Below, piece by piece: positions 8,366 through 18,692 of a DNA stretch of 64,000 bases (the first letter of the stretch is position 1; each line of letters begins with the position of its first letter). A program made the position numbers and the translations under genes. The notes under the pieces were generated by a model. That model was given only the letters and a program-made list of their open reading frames with translations, did not search any database and was not told the origin of the DNA. Source of the stretch: Nitrosospira briensis (GTDB lineage: Bacteria; Pseudomonadota; Gammaproteobacteria; Burkholderiales; Nitrosomonadaceae); NCBI RefSeq assembly GCF_900115125.1, contig NZ_FOVJ01000002.1, forward strand, positions 529,635-593,634. Reading direction: 5' to 3'.

Positions 8366-9829
8366 TCACAATCCCAAATCCTTCCAAATCTCATCCACCC
8401 TCGCCTTCACTGCCCCATCCATCACAATAGGAGCACCCCATTCCCGGCTAGTCTCTCCAGGCCATTTGTTAGTGGCATCCAACCCCATCTTCCCACCCAG
8501 CCCAGATATGGGGCTGGCAAAGTCTAGATAATCTATCGGCGTATTTTCAACGATAAGCGTGTCGCGCGCCGGATCGACCCGGGTAGTAATCGCCCAGATA
8601 ACTTCCTTCCAGTCACGGATATTAACGTCATCATCTGTGACAATAATGAATTTGGTGTACATGAACTGCCTGAGGTAACTCCACACGCCGAACATGACGC
8701 GCTTGGCGTGGCCGGCGTACTGTTTTTTCATGGACACCACCGCCATTCGGTAGGAGCAGCCTTCCGGCGGCAGGTAGAAGTCGACGATTTCGGTGAACTG
8801 CTTTTGTAATAGAGGCACGAATACTTCGTTGAGCGCAACGCCAAGTATCGCCGGCTCGTCCGGAGGCTTGCCGGTATAGGTGGAATGGTAGATTGGGTCA
8901 CGGCGCATGGTGATGCGCTCGACGGTGAATACCGGAAAGGTCTCCTGCTCATTGTAGTAGCCGGTGTGATCGCCAAAAGGGCCTTCCACGGCTGTCTCAT
9001 CGGGGTAGATATATCCTTCCAGCACGATTTCGGCGCTAGCCGGAACCTGCAAATCATGGCTCAGGCATTTGACGATCTCGGTTTTTGCCCCTCGAAGCAA
9101 GCCGGCGAATTGATATTCGCTCAAGCTGTCCGGAACAGGCGTCACGGCACCTAGAATGGTCGCCGGGTCAGCCCCTAGCGCCACTGCGATGGGATAAGGT
9201 TTTCCCGGATTGGCCAGACAAAAGTCCCGAAAATCCAGCGCCCCGCCACGGTGGGCCAGCCAGCGCATGATCAGTTTATTTGGCCCGATCACCTGTTGCC
9301 GGTAAATGCCGAGATTCTGCCGCGTCTTGTGCGGCCCTCTGGTGACGGTCAAGCCCCAGGTGATCAGGGGGCCCACATCTCCCGGCCAGCAGGTCTGAAT
9401 CGGCAGCCGGCCGAGATCCACGTCTTTGCCTTCCCATAGGACATCCTGGCAGGGGGCTCGCGAAAGCTCTTTCGGCGCCATGTTCAGTACCTGTTTCAGC
9501 ACCGGGAATTTGTCCCACGCATCTTTCAAGCCTTTGGGCGGGTCGGGCTCTTTAAGATACGCAAGAAGCTTCCCGACTTCCCGTAACGCTCCAACGGAAT
9601 CCTGCCCCATGCCCATGGCCACGCGCCGAGGCGTGCCGAACAGATTTCCCAGCACGGGAATAGTATGCCCTTTGGGCTTTTCAAACAGAATGGCCGGACC
9701 ACCTGCCTTCAACACCCGGTCACAGATTTCGGTCATTTCCAGATGGGGATCGATTTCGACGCTTATGCGTTTCAGTTCGCCCTGATTTTCCAGCTGGGCG
9801 ATAAAATCGCGCAGATCCTTGTATTTCAT
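8366..9829 (-). CDS. ubiD: 4-hydroxy-3-polyprenylbenzoate decarboxylase UbiD
   Basis: A 487-residue UbiD, close to the E. coli length. It carries the family signature [15 protein letters not shown], which contributes the prenylated-FMN site, and the N-terminal KYKDLRDFI segment. It removes the carboxyl group of 4-hydroxy-3-polyprenylbenzoate in ubiquinone synthesis and needs prFMN made by UbiX, which is not in this window. It lies 9 bases behind ubiA in a ubiC-ubiA-ubiD operon. Ubiquinone is the electron carrier expected downstream of the NapC/NirT-type cytochrome at the right edge. Confidence 0.95.
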   Translation of the reverse strand: MKYKDLRDFIAQLENQGELKRISVEIDPHLEMTEICDRVLKAGGPAILFEKPKGHTIPVLGNLFGTPRRVAMGMGQDSVGALREVGKLLAYLKEPDPPKGLKDAWDKFPVLKQVLNMAPKELSRAPCQDVLWEGKDVDLGRLPIQTCWPGDVGPLITWGLTVTRGPHKTRQNLGIYRQQVIGPNKLIMRWLAHRGGALDFRDFCLANPGKPYPIAVALGADPATILGAVTPVPDSLSEYQFAGLLRGAKTEIVKCLSHDLQVPASAEIVLEGYIYPDETAVEGPFGDHTGYYNEQETFPVFTVERITMRRDPIYHSTYTGKPPDEPAILGVALNEVFVPLLQKQFTEIVDFYLPPEGCSYRMAVVSMKKQYAGHAKRVMFGVWSYLRQFMYTKFIIVTDDDVNIRDWKEVIWAITTRVDPARDTLIVENTPIDYLDFASPISGLGGKMGLDATNKWPGETSREWGAPIVMDGAVKARVDEIWKDLGL

Positions 9830-9838
9830 CTGGATCGC

Positions 9839-10711
9839 TTATGAGGTTGCCGTGATGAGGTAATCAAGCGCAATGCCGGCAAATATCGTTGCGCCCACCC
9901 AGTTGTTGTGAAGAAAAGCCTTGAAACAGTTTGCCCGGTTGCGATCGTGAATCAGACGGTACTGATAACGTATCAACCCTGACGCGACCGCCAGACCTGC
10001 GTAATAAATAATGCCCAGCTGCTCTATCAGCCCTATGACAGCCATGGTGGCGATAAAAGTAATATGGCACAGCATCACGCCCGCCACGTCGAAGCGGCCA
10101 AAAGTGATGGCGGAGGTCTTGATGCCGATCTTGAGATCGTCAACTTTATCCACCATTGCGTACTCTGTATCATAGGCAATCACCCAAAGCAGGTTCGCCG
10201 CCATCAATAGCCATGCCATATGGGGCACTTCGCCGGTTTGCGCGGCAAAAGCCATGGGGATGCCGAAGCTGAAGGCAATGCCGAGATACGCTTGTGGCAT
10301 GGCGAAGAAGCGCTTGGTGAAGGGATAGCTTGCCGCAAGAAATAGTGCAAGCACGGATAGTTCAAGCGTGAGACGGTTGAGCGGCAGTATCAGCAGAAAC
10401 GCGCACAGACTTAACCCGGCCGCCAGCAGCAGCGCTTCTTTGGAACTCAGCTTGCCGGTAGCCAGGGGGCGGTTTTTGGTGCGTTCGACATGCGCGTCGA
10501 AATTGCGGTCGGCATAGTCGTTGACGACACAGCCCGCGGAGCGCATCAGCACCGTGCCGAGTATGAATATCACCAGAATGTTCGTGCTGGGCACGCCATC
10601 CGCGGCAAGCCATAAACCCCATAAAGTGGGCCATAGCAGCAGCAATATACCGATGGGCTTATCGAGCCGCATCAGCTTTTCATAATGGCCCAGGCGCTGC
10701 GTTAACGTCAT
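9839..10711 (-). CDS. ubiA: 4-hydroxybenzoate polyprenyltransferase UbiA
   Basis: Integral membrane prenyltransferase, 290 residues from ATG 10711. Two aspartate-rich motifs bind the Mg-diphosphate: [15 protein letters not shown] and [12 protein letters not shown]. About eight or nine hydrophobic helices follow the family pattern. The frame is open further upstream (to 10798), but ATG 10711 has GGAG about 8 bases upstream and starts the conserved [16 protein letters not shown]. The ubiC stop overlaps this start (TAATG), so the two are translationally coupled. It attaches the polyprenyl tail to 4-hydroxybenzoate. Confidence 0.94.
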   Translation of the reverse strand: MTLTQRLGHYEKLMRLDKPIGILLLLWPTLWGLWLAADGVPSTNILVIFILGTVLMRSAGCVVNDYADRNFDAHVERTKNRPLATGKLSSKEALLLAAGLSLCAFLLILPLNRLTLELSVLALFLAASYPFTKRFFAMPQAYLGIAFSFGIPMAFAAQTGEVPHMAWLLMAANLLWVIAYDTEYAMVDKVDDLKIGIKTSAITFGRFDVAGVMLCHITFIATMAVIGLIEQLGIIYYAGLAVASGLIRYQYRLIHDRNRANCFKAFLHNNWVGATIFAGIALDYLITATS

Positions 10712-11253
10712 TATCCCAACTCCAGAATGGAAGGAAGAAATACTTCGGTAACGAGTATGGACTGCCCGTGCAAGCTGAATAAGGAGCGCCGCGCCCACAG
10801 GCCGGACGGCTTTGCTTTCAAATTCCTGCAGGCACGATTGAAAAGTGGATGAACGGAATTCAATCTTTTGAACCGGAGCGGTGTGCGTTTTATCACTGGA
10901 TTAGTAAATAATACGGTGCCCAATGACCTGTTACCCAAGCCGTTCAACCCCCGCCATGCGCCGCGCAGATCTTTTCTCGCCACTACCGAATGAGCAAATA
11001 CCACCGGCGTATCGCCACAATACAAATACACTTCCCGTATCAGCGCCCGTTCCTGCCGGCGCAAGTTCATAAGGGCAAGTTCATCTCCGCATGCCGTTGC
11101 CAGTGACTGGAACACTGGCTTGACGCGAAATTCGCCGCAGCAACGCTGCTGAATGAGCTGCGTAAGCGAACCCCGATTCTGCAACCAGCCACGAGCATGG
11201 GGTGATACGGAAGACGGCGCAGGATGCCATGGCAATGACTGGACAGCATTCAT
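10711..11253 (-). CDS. ubiC: chorismate--pyruvate lyase UbiC
   Basis: About 180 residues. UbiC converts chorismate to 4-hydroxybenzoate and pyruvate. The sequence shows the [18 protein letters not shown] core, the [11 protein letters not shown] segment and a C-terminal LVTEVFLP whose Glu is the catalytic acid of the family. The frame is open up to 11346 with three candidate ATGs (11346, 11289, 11253). None has a strong ribosome site; 11253 gives a length near other UbiC proteins. It is first in the ubiC-ubiA-ubiD operon. Confidence 0.87.
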   Translation of the reverse strand: MNAVQSLPWHPAPSSVSPHARGWLQNRGSLTQLIQQRCCGEFRVKPVFQSLATACGDELALMNLRRQERALIREVYLYCGDTPVVFAHSVVARKDLRGAWRGLNGLGNRSLGTVLFTNPVIKRTPLRFKRLNSVHPLFNRACRNLKAKPSGLWARRSLFSLHGQSILVTEVFLPSILELG

Positions 11254-11422
11254 TAAAGTGAAACTGAAAAAGGGTGAATTATGCCGCATAATCCAGTGCG
11301 GCTGAACCTTTATCCCCAAAGGTGATCCGCCAGAGAATTTCGCCAATTTATTTCCAGGCGGGAAAAACTTTCTGGTTGAGCTAATTCACATTGAAATCTC
11401 GATGAAACTGACTGAGTTTTGG

Positions 11423-12199
11423 TCACTGCGCCGAATGATCTCTTACTTCTGAGAACAACCGCTCCAGCAGCACGCCTGAGCCGTAATCACGCAACTCAAC
11501 CACTTTGGACGCAATGTCCACGGCGACGCAGCCCAGTACGTTCCGGCCGGGCTCGAAAAGCAGCAGCCGCCATGAATTCGGAAGGGTATTATCGTCCGAA
11601 TCAAAGAGAATCTTCGGTTCCCTGCTTTTCGCAAGGCTGATTTCAAAACTGTCCAAGGGCTTTGAAAGTCCCAGCCCCAGGGCCTTGATGTAAGCTTCCT
11701 TACAGGTCCAGAGGGTAAAAAAACCGGCATTCACCTCATGAGAGTCCATCGCAAGCAGCCATGCTTGTTCGCCCGGCGCAAAATACGACGAAATCGTTTC
11801 AGGCTCCTCAAAATCCCGGAAAGTCTCGACATCTACTCCGACCCCGGTTCCACGGGCAACTGCATGGATTATGCAATCGCCGGAATGCGCCACATTAAAT
11901 TGCACTGAGCTGACCGGATACTCAAGAAACAACTTACCGTATTGATTTTGTTTGAACCGGATCCGGGCAGGATGAGCGCCTGTATATCGTGCTAGCAAGC
12001 AACGCAGGAAGGCGCGTCCCAAAACAAATAGCTTCCGGTCGCGCTCGAAGTGGAATCGGGCTGCACGGTCTCGCTCCTCCTCATCAAGGACCGACAGCAG
12101 ATCATCGAACGGAATACCTGTTTGCGCGACGGAGGTATACCAAAGGTGAACCGTACCTGCATGAAGTTCGATAGGCGACGGGGAAGTCATGGGATTCAT
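11423..12199 (-). CDS. 4'-phosphopantetheinyl transferase (Sfp type)
   Basis: 258 residues, the length of Sfp/Gsp-type enzymes. The magnesium-binding motifs are visible: GVDVETFRDF near residue 110, and WTCKEAYIKALGLGLSKPL near 165. It transfers phosphopantetheine from CoA to acyl or peptidyl carrier proteins. ATG 12199 is preceded by GGAGG at six bases, so it is preferred to the TTG at 12205. No polyketide or peptide synthase lies in the window. It follows the FecCD permease by about 70 bases. Confidence 0.92.
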   Translation of the reverse strand: MNPMTSPSPIELHAGTVHLWYTSVAQTGIPFDDLLSVLDEEERDRAARFHFERDRKLFVLGRAFLRCLLARYTGAHPARIRFKQNQYGKLFLEYPVSSVQFNVAHSGDCIIHAVARGTGVGVDVETFRDFEEPETISSYFAPGEQAWLLAMDSHEVNAGFFTLWTCKEAYIKALGLGLSKPLDSFEISLAKSREPKILFDSDDNTLPNSWRLLLFEPGRNVLGCVAVDIASKVVELRDYGSGVLLERLFSEVRDHSAQ

Positions 12200-12272
12200 C
12201 CGCAACCTCCGGCTCGAAATTCGGGAGTCAGATTATCAAAGTCCATATTGACCGGACGCACGGATATAAAAA

Positions 12273-13262
12273 CTAAGAGCGCTTTTTTGACAGCAGCAGC
12301 AACAGCGTGGGCACGCCCAGCAACGCCGTCAATACTCCCACCGGCAATTGCTGAGGCGCCCACATGGTGCGGGCAAGGGTATCGGCCAATGTAAGGAAGC
12401 CGCCCCCTAAAAGTATAGCGAGGGGCAGGAGCCAGCGAACGTCGTTGACTCCCAGCAGGCGAACGGCATGCGGCACGATCAGGCCGACGAAACCGACTGC
12501 GCCGGCCAGCATCAGAGCCGCCACCGTTGCCAATGACGCAAAAAAATAGATTCCCATCTGCAGCGGTAACACGGCAACACCCAACGTTTTCGCTTTCATC
12601 TGGCCAAGGCTCAGAACGTTGAGGCTGCCGGAAAAAAGCATGCTCACCCCTGCTGCAAGAATCAGCGCCAGCCATGCGGGCAGCAGTCCTTCGGCGCGGG
12701 AAACGTCGCCCATCAGCCAGAACAGCATGCCTTTTACATCGCTGGCCGGCGCCAGGGTCAGGATCAGCGTTGTCAGCGCGGTACTGCCGGCGGACAACAC
12801 TACCCCTGTCAAAAGCAGACGGTAGAGATTCCAGTCCCCGGTGCGGTAGCTCAAGCCGAAAACAATGGCAATCGCGGTCAACGCGCCGGCTAGGGAGGCA
12901 ACATTGGTCAGCATGAGCCCCCCTCCCAGCAGCATTGCGAGGAGGGCGCCCACCGCCGCGCCGCCGGACACCCCCAGAATATAAGGATCAGCGAGCGGGT
13001 TACGCAATAACACCTGCAATAAGGTTCCCGCCAGGGCCAGCAGGCCGCCACACGCGAAAGCCGCCAGAACGCGGGGTAAGCGAAGCTGCCAGATAATTTG
13101 ATGCGCGACGCTGTCGTTCCTATCGTTTGGCGACAACAGGACCTGGACAATACGGCCAGCAGCGATGTCGACACTGCCGAAAAGCAGGCCGGTGAACACG
13201 CCGCCAAAAGCCAGCAGACAGAAGAGAGTCAGCAGCAATAAAGGATATTTCGCGGCTGTCAC
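12273..13262 (-). CDS. FecCD/BtuC-family ABC transporter permease
   Basis: A 329-residue protein of about ten hydrophobic helices with family hallmarks: RLPRVLAAFACGGLLALAG, NPLADPYILGVSGGAAVG and the coupling stretch GFVGLIVPHAVRLL. It belongs to permeases for iron-siderophore or vitamin B12 import. The start is GTG at 13262; no ATG is available in frame upstream. Neither the ATPase nor the binding protein is adjacent, so the partners must be encoded elsewhere. A cobalamin adenosyltransferase at 60294 shows B12 is used, but iron is equally possible. Confidence 0.92.
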   Translation of the reverse strand: MTAAKYPLLLLTLFCLLAFGGVFTGLLFGSVDIAAGRIVQVLLSPNDRNDSVAHQIIWQLRLPRVLAAFACGGLLALAGTLLQVLLRNPLADPYILGVSGGAAVGALLAMLLGGGLMLTNVASLAGALTAIAIVFGLSYRTGDWNLYRLLLTGVVLSAGSTALTTLILTLAPASDVKGMLFWLMGDVSRAEGLLPAWLALILAAGVSMLFSGSLNVLSLGQMKAKTLGVAVLPLQMGIYFFASLATVAALMLAGAVGFVGLIVPHAVRLLGVNDVRWLLPLAILLGGGFLTLADTLARTMWAPQQLPVGVLTALLGVPTLLLLLSKKRS

Positions 13263-13344
13263 GCCAATACGCGAACATTCATATTTCCCGGCAGCGGATC
13301 AACAGCGATAGCATGTCATTGCATTTGCCATTTCCACCGACCCC

Positions 13345-14007
13345 CTAGCGCAAACTGATGATGGGCCATTTGTTTTTTTCAGCATAGGCCTTGAGTGTTG
13401 GATCAGGATCGACCGCCACCGGATGGGTGACCTTTTTTAGCAGCGGCAGATCGTTCAAAGAATCGCTGTAGAACCAGCTTTCCAAAAATGACAGCCAAGT
13501 CAGATTGTGCTCGTCAAGCCAACTTTCCAGGCGAGCGATCTTGCCCTCCCTGAAACAGGGGAGGCCGGAAACCCGGCCCGTGAATTCACCATCCTTTTGT
13601 TCCGGCTCCGTAGCGATGAGATGACTTATACCCAGTGCCCGGGCAATGGGCGCGGTTACAAAGCTGTTGGTCGCGGTAATGATGACGCATAGGTCACGGC
13701 CGAGCCTGTGCCTGTTGATCAGTTCCTTCGCACTGGGCGTTATCAAAGGCAGAATCCTTTTCTCCATGAATTCGCGGTGCCAGGCATCAAGTTGGGTTCG
13801 GGGATGGCGCGACAGGGGCTTTAGCTGAAAATCCAGAAACTCATGTATGTCGAGGGTGCCGGCTTTGTACTGTTCGTAGAATTCCACATTCCGGGCTTCG
13901 TAAACTTCACGGTCGAGCACGCGCTGCTCTATAAGGAATTGCGCCCATTGGAAATCGCTATCGCCGTTTAAAACCGTATTATCGAGATCGAACAGCGCCA
14001 GATTCAT
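13345..14007 (-). CDS. HAD-IB family phosphatase
   Basis: A 220-residue HAD hydrolase of the phosphoserine-phosphatase-like IB group. Motif I is FDLDNTVLNGDS at the N terminus, motif II is ITATNSF near residue 110, and YSDSLNDLPLL supplies motif IV near 185. The small cap lies between motifs I and II. Homologues are annotated variously (phosphoserine phosphatase-like, histidinol-phosphatase, CicA), and the substrate cannot be read from sequence. Its ATG overlaps the TGA of hda (ATGA at 14007-14004), so the two are coupled. Confidence 0.9.
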   Translation of the reverse strand: MNLALFDLDNTVLNGDSDFQWAQFLIEQRVLDREVYEARNVEFYEQYKAGTLDIHEFLDFQLKPLSRHPRTQLDAWHREFMEKRILPLITPSAKELINRHRLGRDLCVIITATNSFVTAPIARALGISHLIATEPEQKDGEFTGRVSGLPCFREGKIARLESWLDEHNLTWLSFLESWFYSDSLNDLPLLKKVTHPVAVDPDPTLKAYAEKNKWPIISLR

Positions 14008-14681
14008 GAGGTGGCCTGCAATAGTTCACGTACCAGGGGAACGGTGATTTTCCGCTGACTGGCCAGGGAATAGCTGTCAAGGGCATCGAGGGTCGCCATC
14101 AAGGAGGGCAAGTCGCGTCGTTCGTGCCGCAGCAAGTAGTCGCATACCTCCTGCGACAAATCAAGTCCGCGACTGATTGCATGGCTTTTCATGGCTTCCA
14201 CTTTTTCCTCGTCGGTCAGTTCATGAACCTGGTATACCAGACCCCATCCCAGGCGCGTGACAAGGTCTTCCCGCAGCTTTAATTGCGCCGGTGCGGCCGG
14301 GCCGGTTACCAGCAGAAATGCGGCGCCTTCATCACGAATACGATTATAGAGATTAAACAAGCCGATTTGTGCCCCGTCGTTAAGGCGGTCCACATCGTCC
14401 ACGAGAACGCAATCGGTTTCGCTGCCATCAGCAAAATGGGTATTTTCATCACAGGCAAAGTACGCCGTGCTCATTTTGTTGCGCATACAGACTCCGGCTA
14501 CGCCCTGAAGCAGGTGGCTTCTGCCGCATCCCGGCGGCCCCCACAGATAAATAATACGTTCACTCTCCCGTCCCGCGAGAACGCCGTCCAAAGCCTGCAA
14601 TAGCTCGGCATTGCGCCCGGGCACGAAATTAATCAGCGTGGGTTGCGGCGACGGCGTGATGCCCAGCAAGAGCTGTTCCAT
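14004..14681 (-). CDS. hda: DnaA regulatory inactivator Hda
   Basis: A 225-residue AAA+ protein related to DnaA domain III. The N-terminal EQLLLGI fits the beta-clamp binding motif of Hda. The P loop is [13 protein letters not shown], with Arg in place of the usual Lys as in E. coli Hda, and [10 protein letters not shown] is Walker B. Hda stimulates hydrolysis of DnaA-ATP at the loaded clamp to prevent over-initiation. It is divergent from purM and first in a two-gene unit with the HAD phosphatase. Confidence 0.93.
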   Translation of the reverse strand: MEQLLLGITPSPQPTLINFVPGRNAELLQALDGVLAGRESERIIYLWGPPGCGRSHLLQGVAGVCMRNKMSTAYFACDENTHFADGSETDCVLVDDVDRLNDGAQIGLFNLYNRIRDEGAAFLLVTGPAAPAQLKLREDLVTRLGWGLVYQVHELTDEEKVEAMKSHAISRGLDLSQEVCDYLLRHERRDLPSLMATLDALDSYSLASQRKITVPLVRELLQATS

Positions 14682-14792
14682 CTAATGTTTATTGTCCAGG
14701 TATTACCGGCGTGCGTGGCGCAGCCTTGCATTTACGGTAAAATTGCCTTTTTTGAAAGCAGCACTCTAACCGCAACCAGGCGAGAACTCAAC

Positions 14793-15851
14793 TTGACTTC
14801 ATCCCGACAGGAAGATTCCAGCTCCATCCCTCTCTCCTACCGCGCAGCGGGTGTGGATATTGACGCGGGTGATCGCTTGGTGGAGAACATCAAACCCTAT
14901 GCCAGGCGCACGATGCGTCCGGAAGTACTCGGAGGCATAGGCGGGTTTGGGGCGCTATTCGAGATTTCCAAAAAATACCGTAACCCGGTCCTGGTATCGG
15001 GTACCGATGGCGTCGGCACAAAATTGAAGCTTGCCTTCCAGTTTGGCAAGCATGATGGAGTGGGTATAGACCTGGTGGCAATGAGCGTCAACGATATCCT
15101 GGTCCAGGGAGCGGAACCGCTATTCTTCCTGGATTACTTCGCGTGCGGGCGCCTGGACGTGGACACGGCAACCCGGGTAGTGAAGGGTATTGCGGCAGGC
15201 TGCGAACAAGCAGGGTGCGCTTTGATCGGCGGCGAAACGGCCGAGATGCCAGGCATGTACCCGGAAGGAGAATACGATCTTGCGGGCTTCGCCGTGGGTG
15301 CCGTCGAGAAAGACAGCCTCATCACCGGCTTGACCATTCGGGAAGGCGACGCGGTTTTGGGGCTTGCTTCCAGCGGCGCCCATTCCAACGGCTACTCGCT
15401 GATTCGCAAGATTGTCGAAAAAAATAACATCGACTTGTGCACCGATTTCAACGGCGAAGCGTTAATCGACGTCATCATGGCGCCAACGCGGATTTACGTG
15501 AAACCGCTGCTCGAACTGATGAAGCGTCTGCCGGTTAAAGGCATGGCCCATATCACAGGTGGTGGGCTATCGGAAAACATACCCCGTGTTCTGCCAGACG
15601 GTGTCACGGCGATTCTCAAAAAAGAGACATGGGACATGCCTCCGCTTTTTCGTTGGCTGCAACAGCAAGGCAACGTGGCGGATAGTGAAATGCATCGCGT
15701 GTTTAATTGCGGCATCGGCATGGTGGTGATAGTGGCGCCGGAACTGGCCGATGCCGCAATGCAATCTTTGCGGTCCTCCGGCGAAACTGTACGGCGTGTA
15801 GGCACAATTCGACACCGCAATGCAAATGAAGCTCAAACCATCATCGAGTGA
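14793..15851 (+). CDS. purM: phosphoribosylformylglycinamidine cyclo-ligase PurM
   Basis: Fifth step of purine synthesis: closes the imidazole ring to form AIR. The frame is open from 14643, but the conserved N terminus [17 protein letters not shown] lies 13 residues after TTG 14793, which has AGGCGAG upstream. That start gives 352 residues, matching the family. Signatures include [29 protein letters not shown] and [11 protein letters not shown]. purN follows by 55 bases in the same direction. Confidence 0.94.
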   Translation: MTSSRQEDSSSIPLSYRAAGVDIDAGDRLVENIKPYARRTMRPEVLGGIGGFGALFEISKKYRNPVLVSGTDGVGTKLKLAFQFGKHDGVGIDLVAMSVNDILVQGAEPLFFLDYFACGRLDVDTATRVVKGIAAGCEQAGCALIGGETAEMPGMYPEGEYDLAGFAVGAVEKDSLITGLTIREGDAVLGLASSGAHSNGYSLIRKIVEKNNIDLCTDFNGEALIDVIMAPTRIYVKPLLELMKRLPVKGMAHITGGGLSENIPRVLPDGVTAILKKETWDMPPLFRWLQQQGNVADSEMHRVFNCGIGMVVIVAPELADAAMQSLRSSGETVRRVGTIRHRNANEAQTIIE

Positions 15852-15906
15852 TTGACCGGGTACATAAAAATAGCCAAGCCACGGTGATTCAAGCCAGTTG
15901 CTGACA

Positions 15907-16545
15907 ATGAAATCCCTTGTAATTCTCATCTCCGGCCGCGGCAGTAATATGCAGGCGCTGATCGAAGCAAAACTTCCAGTCAGGGTAGCCGCCGTCATCA
16001 GCAACAAGCCGAATGCGCCGGGATTGGAAATCGCAAAAATGCATGGTTGTGAAACCATCGTGGTAGACCAGCGGTCTTACCCCGAACGCGCGGCGTTTGA
16101 CGCCGCGTTGATGGAAACAATCGACGCTTATCAGCCGGATCTGATCGCCCTTGCGGGCTTCATGCGCATTCTCGGCAACGATTTTGTCAACCACTATCAG
16201 GGCAGGCTGCTGAACGTTCATCCCTCGTTGCTGCCTGCTTTTCCGGGTCTCAACCCTCACCGGCAGGCGTTGAAAGAGGGCGTAAAGATACACGGCTGTA
16301 CAGTACACTTTGTCACCGCGCAAATGGATTGCGGGCCAATCATTATTCAGGCTGCGGTTCAGGTACGGCCCGATGACACCGAGGAAACGCTCGCGGCACG
16401 GGTGTTGCAACAAGAACACCGCATTTACCCGGAAGCCGTGCGCTGGTTTATGGAAGACCGGTTGAAGCTCTCCGAGAATCGCGTAAACGTGAGCAATGCC
16501 GGATTTAATGGCTCAGTCTTATATTCACCGGGATCAAACAAATGA
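15907..16545 (+). CDS. purN: phosphoribosylglycinamide formyltransferase PurN
   Basis: GART, 212 residues, using 10-formyl-tetrahydrofolate to formylate GAR. The phosphate-binding N terminus is LISGRGSNMQALIEA; the active site NVHPSLLPAFPGL gives the Asn and His, and the Asp is in QMDCGP. The start at ATG 15907 is favoured over TTG 15898 because MKSLVILISG is the conserved N terminus. The C-terminal ~20 residues extend beyond the family core. Its stop overlaps the next start (ATGA at 16542). Confidence 0.94.
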   Translation: MKSLVILISGRGSNMQALIEAKLPVRVAAVISNKPNAPGLEIAKMHGCETIVVDQRSYPERAAFDAALMETIDAYQPDLIALAGFMRILGNDFVNHYQGRLLNVHPSLLPAFPGLNPHRQALKEGVKIHGCTVHFVTAQMDCGPIIIQAAVQVRPDDTEETLAARVLQQEHRIYPEAVRWFMEDRLKLSENRVNVSNAGFNGSVLYSPGSNK

Positions 16546-17306
16546 AACAGCTAGCAGTTGCCCTATTGTGCGGTTTAAGTTTTTCCACTTTTTCCGCTTT
16601 CTCCGCTTGTGCCGCCGATATTCCTCCTCGCGTGGATATCAGTTATTCGGTCACTTCCGGCAGCCTTGAAGCGGAAATGAATGACACATTGGAAATCAGG
16701 CAGGAAAACGGTGCGCGCCGGTATGCAATCTCCAGCGAAGGCCGCGCCAAAGGCCTGCTGGCGCTGACACAGCCAGACAGCTTGGTACGTGATAGCGAAG
16801 GGATCATAACCGCAAAAGGAGCGCTGCGCCCCGAACGCTTTTCGGATCAGCACGGGGCAAAAATCCCGAAGGTCGCTATTTTCGACTGGAGTAACAAGCT
16901 GCTGACCCTTCAGCACAAACGCGGGGAGGAAAAAAAGGCCCTGCCCGCTGACGCTTTGGACAGACTGAGCCTGCTCTACAGCTTCATGTTTTCTCCCGCG
17001 CCCGGCAAGGTAATAAACCTGCACGAAACCGATGGCCGGCGCCTCGAAGTGGCAAGTTATACCGTTGGCAAGGAAACCCTGGATACACCGATGGGCAAAC
17101 TTGAAACTATCGTGCTGACAAAGAGACTGGAAAAGGAAGGCGATCGGGACAAGAAAATATGGCTTGCCGTCGACCATCATATGCTACCAGTGCGCGTCGT
17201 CTCTGCGGAAAAACTCGGTATCGTGACCGATCAGATGGTCAAGAAAATAAGATATGGAGAAACGCCAAAGACGCCAAACACCTTCCAGCAGGGCCGCCTG
17301 CAATGA
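16542..17306 (+). CDS. exported DUF3108 protein
   Basis: 254 residues with a signal peptide ending near SACAAD. The mature part is rich in beta strands and carries sequence typical of DUF3108 proteins (ISYSVTSGSLEAEMND, SLLYSFMFSPAPGK, IWLAVDHHMLPVRV). The family is periplasmic, predicted beta-barrel-like and of unknown function, and is commonly found behind purN in betaproteobacteria. It is translationally coupled to purN by a 4-base overlap. A hairpin at 17309-17341 follows. Confidence 0.85.
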   Translation: MKQLAVALLCGLSFSTFSAFSACAADIPPRVDISYSVTSGSLEAEMNDTLEIRQENGARRYAISSEGRAKGLLALTQPDSLVRDSEGIITAKGALRPERFSDQHGAKIPKVAIFDWSNKLLTLQHKRGEEKKALPADALDRLSLLYSFMFSPAPGKVINLHETDGRRLEVASYTVGKETLDTPMGKLETIVLTKRLEKEGDRDKKIWLAVDHHMLPVRVVSAEKLGIVTDQMVKKIRYGETPKTPNTFQQGRLQ

Positions 17307-17308
17307 GT

Positions 17309-17341
17309 AAAAAGCGGGAATGATCCTATAAACCCGCTTTT
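17309..17341 (+). terminator. Rho-independent terminator after the purN-DUF3108 unit
   Basis: Inverted repeat AAAAGCGGG / CCCGCTTTT with a loop of about 14 bases, ending in T residues, just after the DUF3108 stop. Confidence 0.65.
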
Positions 17342-17426
17342 CCCCGCGCACCTCTTTCCCAGGATGATATGCGCTCCATCTTGGCAAGGGGTGTCTTAGC
17401 CTTACTTTTTGCCGAACCGACAATAA

Positions 17427-18692
17427 ATGCGTCTCACCCCTGCCCACTTGGACATGGCTACCGCTGCACTGCGTGCCGTGCTTCCGCTGGAATACCCTGC
17501 TGATTCGATATTGCGGCATTTTTTTCGTGATAATCCAAAGCTTGGAGCAAACGATAGGGCTTTTATCGCAGAAACAGTATTTGGCGTCCTGCGCCACCGG
17601 TTCTTTCTTGAAAGCGCCGTCGAAATTGCAACGCCTCGTTCACTACTGCTCGTATATCTGGCCAAATTTCAAGGTTTGAATTTGCGCGAACTCATACCGC
17701 TTGCCAGCGAGGCTGAGGCAAAGTGGCTCATGGGCATCAAGGCGGTATCCGTGGAATCACAACTGCTTGCAGTCCAGGCCGAGTTTCCGGATTGGCTGAT
17801 GGAAAAACTGCACGGTTTTATGGAAGACAACGAGATTCTCGATCTGGGACGCTCCCTGCAACACGCCGCACCCCTCGACTTGCGCGTAAATACGCTCCTT
17901 GCAACTCGGGACGAAGTCATTGCTTCACTAGCCAAAGATGGGATCGAGGGCGGCGCCACGCCTTATTCGCCCATTGGCATTCGCCTTGCAGGCAAGCCGG
18001 CTATCAACCGCCAGGAGTTGTTTCTCTCGGGCAAAGTGGAAGTCCAGGATGAAGGCAGCCAATTGCTAGGCTATCTGCTGGCACCAAAGCGGCGGGATAT
18101 GGTGGTTGATTTCTGTGCGGGAGCCGGGGGCAAGTCGCTCATGCTGGGTGCGTTGATGCATTCGCAAGGACGCATCTATGCTTTTGATAATTCCGAAAAA
18201 CGACTGAACAACCTCAAGCCGCGCCTCAAACGCTCAGGCTTATCCAATCTCTACCCGCAACTGATCACGAACGAAAACGACATCAAGGTAAAACGGCTGA
18301 CGGGGAAGATCGACAAGGTGCTGGTGGATGCGCCGTGTAGCGGCTTGGGGACGCTGCGCCGCAATCCTGATCTGAAATGGCGGCAGTCATCGCAGAGCGT
18401 GGAAGAACTCAAGCGCAAGCAGGCGGCAATTCTGTCCTCTGCGGCAAACCTGCTTAAACCAGGCGGCAGGCTGGTCTATGCTACCTGCAGCTTTTTGCCG
18501 GAAGAGAATCAGGAAATCGTCCAGAATTTTCTGGACTGTCATCCCCGGTTCATACTGCTGACCTGCTCCGAATTGCTGGCGCAGCAAAAAATCCCGCTCG
18601 ACACGGGCACATTCCTGCAACTGTCACCCCGTCTGCACGGTACAGATGGGTTTTTTGCCGCTGCGCTGGAATTATCGGGGACCGAAGCGTGA
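17427..18692 (+). CDS. RsmB/NOP2-family RNA cytosine-C5 methyltransferase
   Basis: 421 residues. The SAM-binding region contains DFCAGAGGKSLMLGALM, and the two family cysteines lie in APCSGLGTLRRNPD and YATCSFLPEENQE. The N-terminal ~130 residues resemble the NusB-like domain of RsmB, though the match is loose and the protein is usually labelled only as RsmB/NOP family. It methylates a cytosine in rRNA or tRNA; the target is not certain. The next gene overlaps its stop by four bases (GTGA). Confidence 0.9.
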   Translation: MRLTPAHLDMATAALRAVLPLEYPADSILRHFFRDNPKLGANDRAFIAETVFGVLRHRFFLESAVEIATPRSLLLVYLAKFQGLNLRELIPLASEAEAKWLMGIKAVSVESQLLAVQAEFPDWLMEKLHGFMEDNEILDLGRSLQHAAPLDLRVNTLLATRDEVIASLAKDGIEGGATPYSPIGIRLAGKPAINRQELFLSGKVEVQDEGSQLLGYLLAPKRRDMVVDFCAGAGGKSLMLGALMHSQGRIYAFDNSEKRLNNLKPRLKRSGLSNLYPQLITNENDIKVKRLTGKIDKVLVDAPCSGLGTLRRNPDLKWRQSSQSVEELKRKQAAILSSAANLLKPGGRLVYATCSFLPEENQEIVQNFLDCHPRFILLTCSELLAQQKIPLDTGTFLQLSPRLHGTDGFFAAALELSGTEA

